From: Prochlorothrix sp035286285
GTDB taxonomy: Bacteria; Cyanobacteriota; Cyanobacteriia; Prochlorotrichales; Prochlorotrichaceae
NCBI GenBank assembly: GCA_035286285.1
Contig: JAYKJG010000038.1
Span: 1 to 9,076 of the forward strand
Direction of reading: 5' to 3'
DNA: 9,076 nucleotides
The notes below the pieces were generated by a model, which ran no database searches, was not told the DNA's origin, and worked only from the letters and a program-made list of their open reading frames with translations. Both the position numbers and the translations under genes were made by a program. Positions 1 to 6,985 of the stretch are shown here, in pieces (positions within the stretch are counted from its first letter, which is position 1; each line of letters begins with the position of its first letter).

Positions 1-286
1 CGATCGGGGCTTCAAGGGTGGGGTTTGCCTTGGTTTTGCGGAGTGTGGGGGGCGCGGCGATCGCGGTGGGCAGACTTAACTGCCAAGTTGCAGGGGCGAG
101 GGAGTCGGCGATCGGGGGATCCGTGAGGGAGCGAATCAGGGGGTCTAGGCTTGCAGGGTCTAAGGTCAAGGGGTGCTGGAGGGACGTTTGTCCCGGACTC
201 AGGAGTTGAGGCTGGACTTTGCGCCAAGTTTCGCCCCACAGCAAAAATTGCCCGCTGATACTCCAAGTTCCATGTAAAATCGCCAT
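1..286 (-). CDS. SNF2-family DEAD/DEAH-like helicase, N-terminal fragment (runs off left edge)
   Basis: Reading the minus strand from an ATG at 286-284 gives 95 codons with no stop up to the window edge. The protein begins MAILHGTW and continues with a FLLWGETWRKV segment. From memory, cyanobacterial SNF2-type helicases open the same way (MAxLHGxW, then a WGExWR stretch) in an accessory N-terminal region that precedes the ATPase lobes. The ATPase motifs lie outside the window, so the activity, ATP-dependent translocation on DNA, is inferred from the family. An AGGAG lies at 303-299, 12 nt upstream of the ATG, slightly long for a Shine-Dalgarno spacing. The residues after about 30 are proline- and leucine-rich and look like a variable linker. 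The gene is divergent from the one at 319 with only 32 bp between start codons. A second minus-strand frame (335-12) overlaps it, but its proline- and arginine-rich product has no recognisable motif, so I prefer this frame. Confidence 0.8.
   Translation of the reverse strand, partial: MAILHGTWSISGQFLLWGETWRKVQPQLLSPGQTSLQHPLTLDPASLDPLIRSLTDPPIADSLAPATWQLSLPTAIAAPPTLRKTKANPTLEAPI
57..64. repeat. HIP1 octamer GCGATCGC
   Basis: A perfect highly iterated palindrome, inside the helicase gene. It supports a cyanobacterial origin together with the many partial CGATCG words. Confidence 0.85.
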
Positions 287-318
287 AGAATGCCATTACT
301 CCTGCATAGAAAATCCCC

Positions 319-1122
319 ATGTCCTGCACTCCCATTCCCAGTCAAAATCCAGCCCTACCCTTGGGTTCCTTGCCAGTTTCAGCGCTGGAGGCTTTTCAAG
401 GGGCAGTGCTGGGGGCCATTTTGGGAGAGCAGGGACTGTGTGCCCCTGGGCCAAGCTCTCCCCAGCATAACCACAGCGACGATCGCAGTCAATTCCCAGG
501 GGATGCGCCGCCGGAAGCCGCCGCTGTTGCTAGTCCAACGCTATCCCCCTATGTACACTGGCTGGGTCAGGCTCTCCAAGGCTATGGCGATCCGGGCCAT
601 GGCGACTCTGCAAGGTTGACTACACTGTCTCAGCCCTCTTTGCTGCCTTTTTTAGGCTTGGATCAAGATATCTTAAGGACTGCCTTAGCCCAGGCTCTGG
701 CTTACACTGATCGAGGCTGTCTTAAACCCCAATCTGCTCCTCAGCAGCTTGACTTAGGGGTGACCACCAACCCAGCGCTTATCCTCGCCCTCGACTGTCT
801 GCGCACCAGTCCCTCCAGTTGGCTGCTGACGGTGCATCGCTGTTGGTGGCTCAGCGATCGGACTGCTCAGGGTTCTGGGGATTTGGAGACTCCGATCGAT
901 CGCCCCCTGGCCGTAACCCTAGCCGCAACCCTGTCCGGCTTTGCCCTCGGCTCCCGCGCCATCCCCCTTGCTTTACAAGACCGGCTTGCACCTCCCTTGC
1001 ACCGATCGGCCCTACACCTCGCCCAAACCTGCTTCCAAACCTGGGCTGGCCTTAAGATCGGTATCGGAGATCCGGCGATCGATCGTCCTCATCCCTGTTT
1101 TACTCCGTCGCCATCCTTATGA
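319..1122 (+). CDS. ADP-ribosylglycohydrolase-fold-like protein, probably catalytically degenerate
   Basis: This 267-residue protein has FQGAVLGAILGE at residues 26-37, which resembles the first helix (FxGxxxGxAxGD) of the ADP-ribosylglycohydrolase (ARH/DraG) family. Near residues 196-222 it has an alanine/glycine-rich helix ending in SRAIPLAL, resembling the late helix of the same fold (GxxxGxxxIP). The acidic metal-ligand clusters of active ARH enzymes (DDT near the start, DxD near the end) are not seen: the first helix ends in GE and is followed by a proline/serine-rich insert (about 42-75). Catalysis is therefore doubtful and a structural or binding role is possible. The ATG at 319 is the first available start after an in-frame TAG at 307-309; no clear Shine-Dalgarno sequence precedes it. 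The gene is divergent from the helicase. I am fairly sure it is a real gene and moderately sure of the fold. Confidence 0.62.
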   Translation: MSCTPIPSQNPALPLGSLPVSALEAFQGAVLGAILGEQGLCAPGPSSPQHNHSDDRSQFPGDAPPEAAAVASPTLSPYVHWLGQALQGYGDPGHGDSARLTTLSQPSLLPFLGLDQDILRTALAQALAYTDRGCLKPQSAPQQLDLGVTTNPALILALDCLRTSPSSWLLTVHRCWWLSDRTAQGSGDLETPIDRPLAVTLAATLSGFALGSRAIPLALQDRLAPPLHRSALHLAQTCFQTWAGLKIGIGDPAIDRPHPCFTPSPSL

Positions 1123-1162
1123 TTAGAGATTGGAAACAAGGGATCTGCGTTGACTAGCCTTA

Positions 1163-1175
1163 TGTCGGACTTGTG
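1163..1175 (+). repeat. Single copy of the TGTCGGACTTGTG element upstream of the VWA gene
   Basis: These 13 bases also occur twice (overlapping) in the tandem array at 8636-8668. The copy lies in the intergenic gap before the GTG at 1247 and is followed by ACTG rather than a full second unit. A single 13-base match within 9 kb can arise by chance, but both copies fall in non-coding DNA. Confidence 0.55.
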
Positions 1176-1179
1176 ACTG

Positions 1180-1194
1180 TCTAGCTTTGCTAGA
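1180..1194. repeat. Inverted repeat TCTAGC-TTT-GCTAGA before the VWA gene
   Basis: Perfect 6-bp arms around TTT lie five bp after the TGTCGGACTTGTG element and about 50 bp before the VWA start. It could be an operator, or a weak hairpin ending the upstream gene's transcript. No T run follows it. Confidence 0.4.
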
Positions 1195-1246
1195 TGGGTT
1201 AGATGTGATATCTTTTCTGTCAATATTTGAAAATCAGAGATAGGCT

Positions 1247-2155
1247 GTGTCCATTAGTCGTTATCCCTTCTGGCGCTACTCGCTTTTCCAGGTTCCCCTT
1301 GCTGGATTCCTGCTCTGCTTGGTGATTGCCCTTCTCTCTTTTTTCTTGGGTTTCGGTCGCCCTCCCTTGGCAGTGGCGATCGCCCTAGATTTGAGTAGCA
1401 GTACTTATCCAGACGGTAGTACCCTCTTTGCCCCTGGTAGCATTTCTGTTGCTGAGGTTGAAGCAGTCCAAGAGTATCTAAAGTTAGGAGGATCTCAGCT
1501 TAAGTCCCCCAATGAGGTCTTTGTCTTTGGCTTTGCTAGCCAAATTAAGCCTCTGACTGAGGATTTCGATAGCAATACAGCTCGTATTCATGAGAGTCTG
1601 GACCAAGTTCTGACCCAGGGGCCGCTTCTGTCTCCTCAGCTTGGGGATGGAACCGACCTAGCCCTTGCGATTACGGAAGGGGTTCAAGCCCTGGGAAGGT
1701 TTGACGATCGCTGTCGCGAAATGCTGGTTGTAACGGATGGGGCGGTTGATATAGCCCCGGCTGCAACGGCTCAAGCAATTGCCAATCGGGTTAAGGTCCA
1801 CTCAGTCGTGATCGGCAGTGATTCCCCTGCCCTTGCTGCCATTGCCCTAGCAACCCGGGGCATCCACCTCCCTGGTGCTAGCCCTAGTCAGCTTAAAAGT
1901 CTGTTTACTGAAGACCTGTTCAGGAGTTTAAACAGTAATCTCCGTTGGATCATCTTTTGGCTGGGTATGGCTTGGATCTGCCTGATGTGGACTTTCGTGC
2001 TTCCCCTCGATCGCTGGATTTTCCAGGGAATATACAACCTACCCATGGACCTGGCAGGTCAGCTTGCCCTTGGTAATGCCCTGTTTTGGACGATGGCAAC
2101 CCCTGGCATTGTTTGGCGGGTTGCGGGGGGTTTGGCCTTGTTCTCAGCTTGCTGA
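1247..2155 (+). CDS. Membrane-anchored von Willebrand factor A (VWA) domain protein
   Basis: This 302-residue protein has an N-terminal hydrophobic helix (about 14-35), a VWA domain (about 41-225), a second membrane segment (about 233-252) and a third hydrophobic stretch at the C-terminus (about 286-302). The metal-ion-dependent adhesion site is complete: DLSSS at 48-52 (D48, S50, S52), T136 in GDGTDLA, and D164 in VVTDG. An intact site suggests divalent-cation-dependent protein binding, as in BatA and calcium-activated chloride channel-like bacterial proteins. Basic residues before the first helix (R5, R10) favour N-terminus inside, which would place the VWA domain on the periplasmic side; this is inferred. 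The GTG start at 1247 follows directly on an in-frame TAG at 1241-1243, so the reading frame cannot extend upstream; its Shine-Dalgarno signal is weak. The gene lies 156 bp before a tubulin-like gene on the same strand, and VWA proteins are known partners of such proteins. Confidence 0.86.
   Translation: MSISRYPFWRYSLFQVPLAGFLLCLVIALLSFFLGFGRPPLAVAIALDLSSSTYPDGSTLFAPGSISVAEVEAVQEYLKLGGSQLKSPNEVFVFGFASQIKPLTEDFDSNTARIHESLDQVLTQGPLLSPQLGDGTDLALAITEGVQALGRFDDRCREMLVVTDGAVDIAPAATAQAIANRVKVHSVVIGSDSPALAAIALATRGIHLPGASPSQLKSLFTEDLFRSLNSNLRWIIFWLGMAWICLMWTFVLPLDRWIFQGIYNLPMDLAGQLALGNALFWTMATPGIVWRVAGGLALFSAC
1376..1383. repeat. HIP1 octamer GCGATCGC
   Basis: A second perfect copy, inside the VWA gene just before the codons of the metal-binding DLSSS motif. 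Confidence 0.85.
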
Positions 2156-2178
2156 AAGGTCTGTATAGCCCCTTTCAG
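2152..2178 (+). terminator. Hairpin overlapping the VWA stop codon
   Basis: CTGAAAGG (2152-2159, containing the TGA stop at 2153-2155) pairs with CCTTTCAG (2171-2178) around an 11-nt loop. No T run follows. It may attenuate read-through into the tubulin-like gene. Confidence 0.4.
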
Positions 2179-2300
2179 AATACTTGACTCTGACTGAGTA
2201 ATCTCTTGCAGATCCTCCAACCCCAGCCTAGAAACCACCCTTACCCTCCTGTTTTGATTCTTTTCTGCATTTTGAGTCCCTTTATTTTGTCCTTCAAGCT

Positions 2301-2305
2301 AGGAG
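2301..2305 (+). promoter_or_regulatory. Ribosome binding site of the tubulin-like gene
   Basis: AGGAG ends six nt before the ATG at 2312. It supports that start over the next in-frame ATG at codon 9 (2336). Confidence 0.6.
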
Positions 2306-2311
2306 TCCGCT

Positions 2312-5300
2312 ATGGCAGCCGTTGAAGAGAAGAGTATGGTCCCTACCATCCTGGTGGGTGTAGGCGGTACAGGTTATGAAGTGTTGGCCCGTGTCCGTCG
2401 ATTGGTTGAGGAAACCTATGGAAAGTTAGAAAATTTTCCAATTTTAGGATTCTTACTAATCGACACGGACAAAGACTATAAAGTTAACAATCCTGAAGCA
2501 GCCGGATCAGCCTTTAAGGACAATGAGAAGTATTGGGCAAAGGTTTCAGGGAAACAAGCTCAAAATATCGTTGAAGATATGGGCAACTTCCCCTGGATCC
2601 AAAAGTGGTTTCCCACGGAGTTGGAAAAGAGTCTGACTGCCCTAGAAGCGGGTGCTGGCCAAATTCGTGCCTGTGGCCGTTTTGCTTTTTTCTTTAACTA
2701 CACAGGGATCCAGAAGAGTTTTACTCAAACGGTGCGTCAGCTTAAGGGTCATGAAAACTTCATGCTGGATCGATATGGCATCAGAGTAGGCCCAGGAGTT
2801 AATATCTTTGTGACAGGATCGCTGTCCGGGGGGACGGGGAGCGGGATGATTCTCGACTTGGGTTACTGCATCAAGGACTGGCTAAAGGGGGAGCAAAGTG
2901 TGATGAGCACGGCGATCGTTCCGACACCCAATGCCTTTGCCGGAATTAACGTGGGCGAGCGGGTTCTGGCCAATGGTTACGCTGCTTTGATGGAACTGAG
3001 CTATTTTTGTGACGATCGCACCGAATATGTCGAGAAATTTGGAACCGGAACCACCCAAGAGGTTCGCAGCCGCAAAGCTCCCTTTGACTTTATCTATCTG
3101 GTTGGGACCAATAATGGTGTAGTTGAGTTCAAGCTCGATCAAGTCCGGGAAATGATTGCCCAGAATATCTTTTTGGACTTGACTTCTGACTTCGCTCCCC
3201 ACAAGCGATCGATCCGGGACAATATTAAAAGCGCCTGGGCCAATCGAGATCCCGGTGGCCGGGGCTATCCTAAAAACTTTATGAGCTTTGGCCTCTCCAC
3301 GATCGAGATCCCCATTGTTCAAATCCGCTCTAGCCTCTGTAACCGCCTTTCCCAGGATCTTGTCAACTGGTGGCTTAATGACTCCATTCAGCTTCCGCCC
3401 CAGATGTTGGATTTAGTGCGGGGGACCATGTTTAAGCAAATGGGGTTGAGTGAGTCCGATCTGCTCAGTGCCATTTCAGCGGCTCAAGATCGGCCCTATG
3501 CCCAGGTTTTGGCAGAGTGGGTCAGTAGTCTCCGCAAAAAGATCACCGAAGAAGACCTGCTGCAATGCACCCTCCAAGGGGTGAATGTGATGGGCAAGGA
3601 AAAGGGGAATATCCTGCGCCTTGTGGATACGTTGCAGGAAGCGGTGAGTACCTATAAGGCCGATCACCTGCGGGATATGGGCACCGATGAGCGTACCCAT
3701 GGGGACTTCCTTAAGCGGATGTATGGCAACCGGGATCAGGTGCTAATTCAGGGCCGAACGGCACTGGATGAGGAGTTCTACCGGATGTTGGAAGACCGGA
3801 CCCGTGGGCCAAAATTTGCGGCTGACTTTATTATTACGGCCCGTCAGGAATTCGATAACATGATCGAAAAACTGCGGCGGGAACAGGAAAAGGTGTGGGG
3901 ACCGACGGAAAAGAACCAGCAATCTCGCTATGACAATGCGCTGCAAAGCATTACGGAGTTTAAGCATCGCTTTGGGGTGACTAAGCAATCCCAAATGGAG
4001 GGCTACTGTGAGGAAGCTCTGAAAGGGTTAGAGTCCGCTTTGGTTGCTTTTATCCAACGTAAAGCCCGGGCTGCGGCTCTAGAGGTTCTCGATCGTTGGC
4101 AGGAACACCTCACTACCCTAGATCAGCGCCTGAATCAGTGGCGACAGCGCATGATCCAAGCGCGGGATGCCTTCAAGGAGCGGGCGGATCGTCAAGCCGC
4201 TGCGGCTGATGCCCTCACGATTAACGGCATTAAGCTCTACGATCGCCAAGACCTCAACAAACTCTATCAAGATTTAATTGAGCAACTGGCAGGAGCGGCC
4301 CAAGGGACACAGACCCGCTTTGAACTGGGCATGAATGCCATCTGTAGCACCGTCTCCCTGGACATCCTCCAAGCAGCTAGCTACCTCTGGAAGGAAAACC
4401 GAGCAGCCGATGAATATATGCGTCTGCTGGATGTGATTGCTATTCCCACAGTGCAAGAGTCCGACTGGCGCGAAATTATTGAAGCACGGACCCGGCAGGT
4501 GGTCCTCCAGGCACCTGACAGCAGCCAACTGAAAAGGGAAATGGCCGCCTGCGATATGCTGTTCCGGGCCTATAACAGTGATGCTGAAATCGTCAATAAT
4601 ATTCGCATTGCCTACAACAAGTCGAATCCCCTAATTCTGTTAGATTCTGGGGTTTTGAAAGGGGCTGATGCTGGATTTACGCCGCAACAGAATGTCAATG
4701 TGGCCATCCTAGGGGGCCGACGAACTGCTGACCCTGCTGCCCAAAAGCTGCTGCCCAAGTTTCAGGAGTTTGATGTCAATTCAGATGATGTTAAGCCCTT
4801 GGGAGATTTAGAGCGGCACCGGATTGTCTTTGTTCAGGAAATTGGGGGGTTCTCGCTGCGGTGTTTAGAGGGAATTCGAGAACTGCGAGACGCTTACCAA
4901 GACTGGAAAAGCCAATCGATCGAAGCCAAGCGTGCTCAATTAAAGGGTGAACACCGGGAAGCCCCCATTCCCGTGCATATGCAAAAGGATGCTCCCTTCT
5001 GGGATCTGATCCCAGAGGATGCCAAAATCCTCAAGCTAGTGGTGTTGGCCCGTGCCTTGGGTGTCCTATGGCAACACATTAACCAATCTACGAACGAGCA
5101 AGTCATTCGCTATCAGGAACCCAGTCCTGTGGGCACTAACAATATAGATCTTGCTGCAACTTGGGAAGAAACCGTACAGGTTCTCCAAGTCCCCGTGTGT
5201 CGGGACGATCGGGAGAAAATCCAGCAACAGGTGGACGATCGTCTTCAGGCGGCTAAAACCCCTGAACAAAAAGGTCAACTGTATCAGGTCTTACTGGCCT

Positions 5301-5737
5301 ATCTCCAAAGCCGTGTCCAGGAACTGCGGGATGAAGGCGGGGAAGACAGTCCAGTCTACAAGCGGGAATCCCAATTTATGCGAGAGGTGATCACGGATTA
5401 CAAGCTGATTGTTCCCGGTAGCGCCCCCCCTGCTCCAGAGCCGACTGAAGTGCTTCGGCCCTCTGGACCGCAACCTGTGGAGGTGATCGATCTCACCCCG
5501 GTTAATCCGCCCACGTCTGTTCCTGCTGCCTCAGGCCAGCCTCCGATCGGGGTCACTCAGCCCGTAGAGCCTTCCTTTGCTCCCCCTCCTAGCCTCCCCC
5601 CTGTCCCTGCCGAGCCAGCTAGTCCTACGCTGTCTGGCGAAATGGAGAAGCTGATCGGGATGCTGGAGAAAGGCTACATCACGTCAGAGGAGTTTCAAGA
5701 AATGAAGCGGAAACTGATCGATCGCTATGGTGCTTAG
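2312..5737 (+). CDS. Tubulin/FtsZ-superfamily protein (Tubulin_2-like) with coiled coil and C-terminal SHOCT-like module
   Basis: This 1141-residue protein starts with ILVGVGGTGYEVL (13-25), the glycine-rich nucleotide loop of the tubulin/FtsZ Rossmann core, followed by a strand ending IDTD (50-53). GGTGSG at 173-178 is the tubulin signature loop that contacts GTP phosphates. The GTPase-like core probably covers about 1-350. A charged helical region at about 485-635 looks like a coiled coil. A proline-rich linker (about 1035-1107) leads to a final roughly 34 residues, from EMEKLIGMLEKGYITSEEF onward, that match the SHOCT pattern of short C-terminal interaction modules. The length is two to three times that of FtsZ and fits the large tubulin-like bacterial family (Pfam Tubulin_2). 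No membrane segment is seen, so it should be cytoplasmic. The ATG at 2312 has AGGAG at 2301-2305, six nt upstream. GTP binding is well supported by motif; GTP hydrolysis and polymer formation are inferred. Confidence 0.92.
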   Translation: MAAVEEKSMVPTILVGVGGTGYEVLARVRRLVEETYGKLENFPILGFLLIDTDKDYKVNNPEAAGSAFKDNEKYWAKVSGKQAQNIVEDMGNFPWIQKWFPTELEKSLTALEAGAGQIRACGRFAFFFNYTGIQKSFTQTVRQLKGHENFMLDRYGIRVGPGVNIFVTGSLSGGTGSGMILDLGYCIKDWLKGEQSVMSTAIVPTPNAFAGINVGERVLANGYAALMELSYFCDDRTEYVEKFGTGTTQEVRSRKAPFDFIYLVGTNNGVVEFKLDQVREMIAQNIFLDLTSDFAPHKRSIRDNIKSAWANRDPGGRGYPKNFMSFGLSTIEIPIVQIRSSLCNRLSQDLVNWWLNDSIQLPPQMLDLVRGTMFKQMGLSESDLLSAISAAQDRPYAQVLAEWVSSLRKKITEEDLLQCTLQGVNVMGKEKGNILRLVDTLQEAVSTYKADHLRDMGTDERTHGDFLKRMYGNRDQVLIQGRTALDEEFYRMLEDRTRGPKFAADFIITARQEFDNMIEKLRREQEKVWGPTEKNQQSRYDNALQSITEFKHRFGVTKQSQMEGYCEEALKGLESALVAFIQRKARAAALEVLDRWQEHLTTLDQRLNQWRQRMIQARDAFKERADRQAAAADALTINGIKLYDRQDLNKLYQDLIEQLAGAAQGTQTRFELGMNAICSTVSLDILQAASYLWKENRAADEYMRLLDVIAIPTVQESDWREIIEARTRQVVLQAPDSSQLKREMAACDMLFRAYNSDAEIVNNIRIAYNKSNPLILLDSGVLKGADAGFTPQQNVNVAILGGRRTADPAAQKLLPKFQEFDVNSDDVKPLGDLERHRIVFVQEIGGFSLRCLEGIRELRDAYQDWKSQSIEAKRAQLKGEHREAPIPVHMQKDAPFWDLIPEDAKILKLVVLARALGVLWQHINQSTNEQVIRYQEPSPVGTNNIDLAATWEETVQVLQVPVCRDDREKIQQQVDDRLQAAKTPEQKGQLYQVLLAYLQSRVQELRDEGGEDSPVYKRESQFMREVITDYKLIVPGSAPPAPEPTEVLRPSGPQPVEVIDLTPVNPPTSVPAASGQPPIGVTQPVEPSFAPPPSLPPVPAEPASPTLSGEMEKLIGMLEKGYITSEEFQEMKRKLIDRYGA

Positions 5738-5773
5738 CGGATTAGTCAATCCAGAACCTTAATTTGGGCGCGG

Positions 5774-5797
5774 CAACCCCCTCTCTACAGGGGGTTG
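5774..5797 (+). terminator. Strong hairpin after the tubulin-like gene
   Basis: CAACCCCCT (5774-5782) pairs perfectly with AGGGGGTTG (5789-5797) around a 6-nt loop: a 9-bp, GC-rich stem 36 nt after the stop codon. No T run follows, so termination would be non-canonical, or the hairpin may protect the 3' end. Confidence 0.5.
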
Positions 5798-5804
5798 AGA
5801 GCAG

Positions 5805-5828
5805 TAGGGGTCAGGTTTCCTGACCCTA
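5805..5828 (+). terminator. Second hairpin in tandem after the tubulin-like gene
   Basis: GGGTCAGG (5808-5815) pairs with CCTGACCC (5819-5826) around a TTT loop. TAGGG/CCCTA outer pairing is possible if one G is bulged. It comes eight nt after the first hairpin, which makes transcriptional separation from the gene at 6005 likely. It lacks a T tract. Confidence 0.45.
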
Positions 5829-5885
5829 GGGCGGGGGTTGGGTTTGCACGTACCCGGTTAGTTTTGGATCCCACCTGGGAAAACT

Positions 5886-5918
5886 TTAGGATTTTCAAGG
5901 GATTTCCTAAGTTATGAT
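5886..5918 (+). promoter_or_regulatory. Possible promoter with dyad upstream of the zinc-ribbon gene
   Basis: TATGAT at 5913-5918 is a good -10 candidate, but no convincing -35 lies 16-18 bp upstream. Immediately before it, TTAGGA (5886-5891) and TCCTAA (5905-5910) form perfect 6-bp inverted arms spaced by 13 bp. An activator site replacing the -35 would fit, but that is inference. Confidence 0.28.
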
Positions 5919-6004
5919 CTTCTTCAGCACATTATGGATGTTGCTTAAATAATGACTCAGCCAAGCGGGTTAGCGGTTCAGTTCTCTATTCAGGTGATGG
6001 TGTC

Positions 6005-6958
6005 ATGAGTTGGGTTTGTAATCATGCAGGGACACCCGAAGAAGGGATGGATCCCATGGTCAATTATGGTCAGGAGTGCGTTGTCTGCGGCAAAACCGAA
6101 GGCCAAGGTAGCGGCGGGGCTGGCAGCGGGGGTAACGGTGGCGGGGGTTTACCCGTTGCGGCCATAGCTGCGGGGATTGGTCTAGTTCTGCTGTTGGGGG
6201 GTGGTTTTTTGCTCTCTCCCTCCCTGCCCGGTGTTTGCAGCACCCTCGGCAATTGCAAGTCTTGGCAGGATGATTTTGATGAGGCTGTAGCCAAGGGGGA
6301 TGAGGCGATCGGCCAGCTTGAGGGAGCCGACAGTGCTACCCTAGAAACCCTTAAGAAAGATCTAGATGATGCGATCGGTCTGCTGGAGGGAATTCCAGAA
6401 AAGGCAGAAACCTACGATGAGGCCACCACTAAGCTGGAGGAGTATCGCACAGAGGTCAAGGGTTTAGACTCCATTGTCTATGAGCAACAATGGCGCGACT
6501 ACTTTGATGCCAACGTGACCCAGGGAGAGGATCTGGTTAAAAAGCTAGAAACGGCTGATGCAGCGGATCAAGAGGCTCTCAGCAAAGAACTCCAAACCAT
6601 CGTCGATAATCTTGGCCAAATTCCTGAGGATTTATCTTTTCATGCCGAAGCCCTAGAAACCCAAGAGCAATTTAAAACAGCCCTCGGATCTTCTCCTGAC
6701 CCTAGCCCCAGTCCTAGCTCGACTTCTACCACTACTGTTACCCCCAAACCTGCCCCATCGTTGCAAGCTCAGCCTCGGCCAACTCCCTATAATCCGCCCC
6801 CAACTCCCTATAATCCGCCTCCAACTCCCTATCGCCCCCCACAGACCCCCTACAACCCCCCACCCCCAACTCCTTACAACCCCCCACCCCCTACTCCTGC
6901 GGAACCCTACATTCCTCCCGTTCCCAGCGAGACTCAAATGCCTGTGCCTGGCTTTTAA
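6005..6958 (+). CDS. Zinc-ribbon-like, single-span membrane protein with duplicated helical repeat and TPYNPPP tail
   Basis: This 317-residue protein has no family I can name. Residues 1-30 hold C5, H7, C25 and C28 (VCNH ... CVVCG), resembling a small zinc ribbon. A glycine-rich linker (34-48) precedes one transmembrane helix (about 50-71). Two cysteines just after it (C78, C84) could form a disulfide outside the cytoplasm. Residues 87-148 and 163-224 are an internal duplication offset by 76 residues: W87/W163, F91/F167, E99/E175 and IP at 130/206 correspond. The repeat resembles helical repeats I recall from cyanobacterial envelope and protease-associated proteins. The tail (about 231-317) is Ser/Thr/Pro-rich with five TPYNPPP-type units. 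The inferred topology is zinc ribbon inside, repeats and tail outside. The ATG at 6005 has AGGTGA 7 nt upstream. The protease gene starts 27 bp downstream, so the two are probably co-transcribed. Confidence 0.82.
   Translation: MSWVCNHAGTPEEGMDPMVNYGQECVVCGKTEGQGSGGAGSGGNGGGGLPVAAIAAGIGLVLLLGGGFLLSPSLPGVCSTLGNCKSWQDDFDEAVAKGDEAIGQLEGADSATLETLKKDLDDAIGLLEGIPEKAETYDEATTKLEEYRTEVKGLDSIVYEQQWRDYFDANVTQGEDLVKKLETADAADQEALSKELQTIVDNLGQIPEDLSFHAEALETQEQFKTALGSSPDPSPSPSSTSTTTVTPKPAPSLQAQPRPTPYNPPPTPYNPPPTPYRPPQTPYNPPPPTPYNPPPPTPAEPYIPPVPSETQMPVPGF
6782..6892 (+). repeat. In-frame proline-rich repeat coding for five TPYNPPP-type units
   Basis: Units of 21-24 bp encode TPYNPPP, TPYNPPP, TPYRPPQ, TPYNPPPP and TPYNPPPP (residues 260-296 of the zinc-ribbon membrane protein). 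The DNA copies are close to identical in the first two units and drift in codon use afterwards, suggesting expansion by slippage or unequal recombination. Confidence 0.85.
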
Positions 6959-6969
6959 TGCTCACTTTA

Positions 6970-6983
6970 CGTTGTAGGCAACG
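6970..6983 (+). promoter_or_regulatory. Hairpin holding the protease Shine-Dalgarno in its loop
   Basis: CGTTG (6970-6974) pairs with CAACG (6979-6983) around the loop TAGG, which contains the only plausible Shine-Dalgarno bases (AGG, 6976-6978), and the ATG follows two nt later. Folding could modulate translation of the protease relative to the gene upstream. Confidence 0.35.
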
Positions 6984-6985
6984 CC

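Noticed and set aside
12..335. Minus-strand frame of 107 codons overlapping the helicase start
   Set aside because: Its product is low-complexity and Pro/Arg-rich with no motif; the overlapping frame starting at 286 has a recognisable helicase N-terminus and stays open to the edge.
6782..6892. CRISPR-like or intergenic satellite repeat
   Set aside because: The repeat is in frame inside a coding region and has no spacers.
6653..6937. Minus-strand frame opposite the proline-rich tail
   Set aside because: Its Trp/Gly-rich repeats are simply the reverse complement of the TPYNPPP codons.
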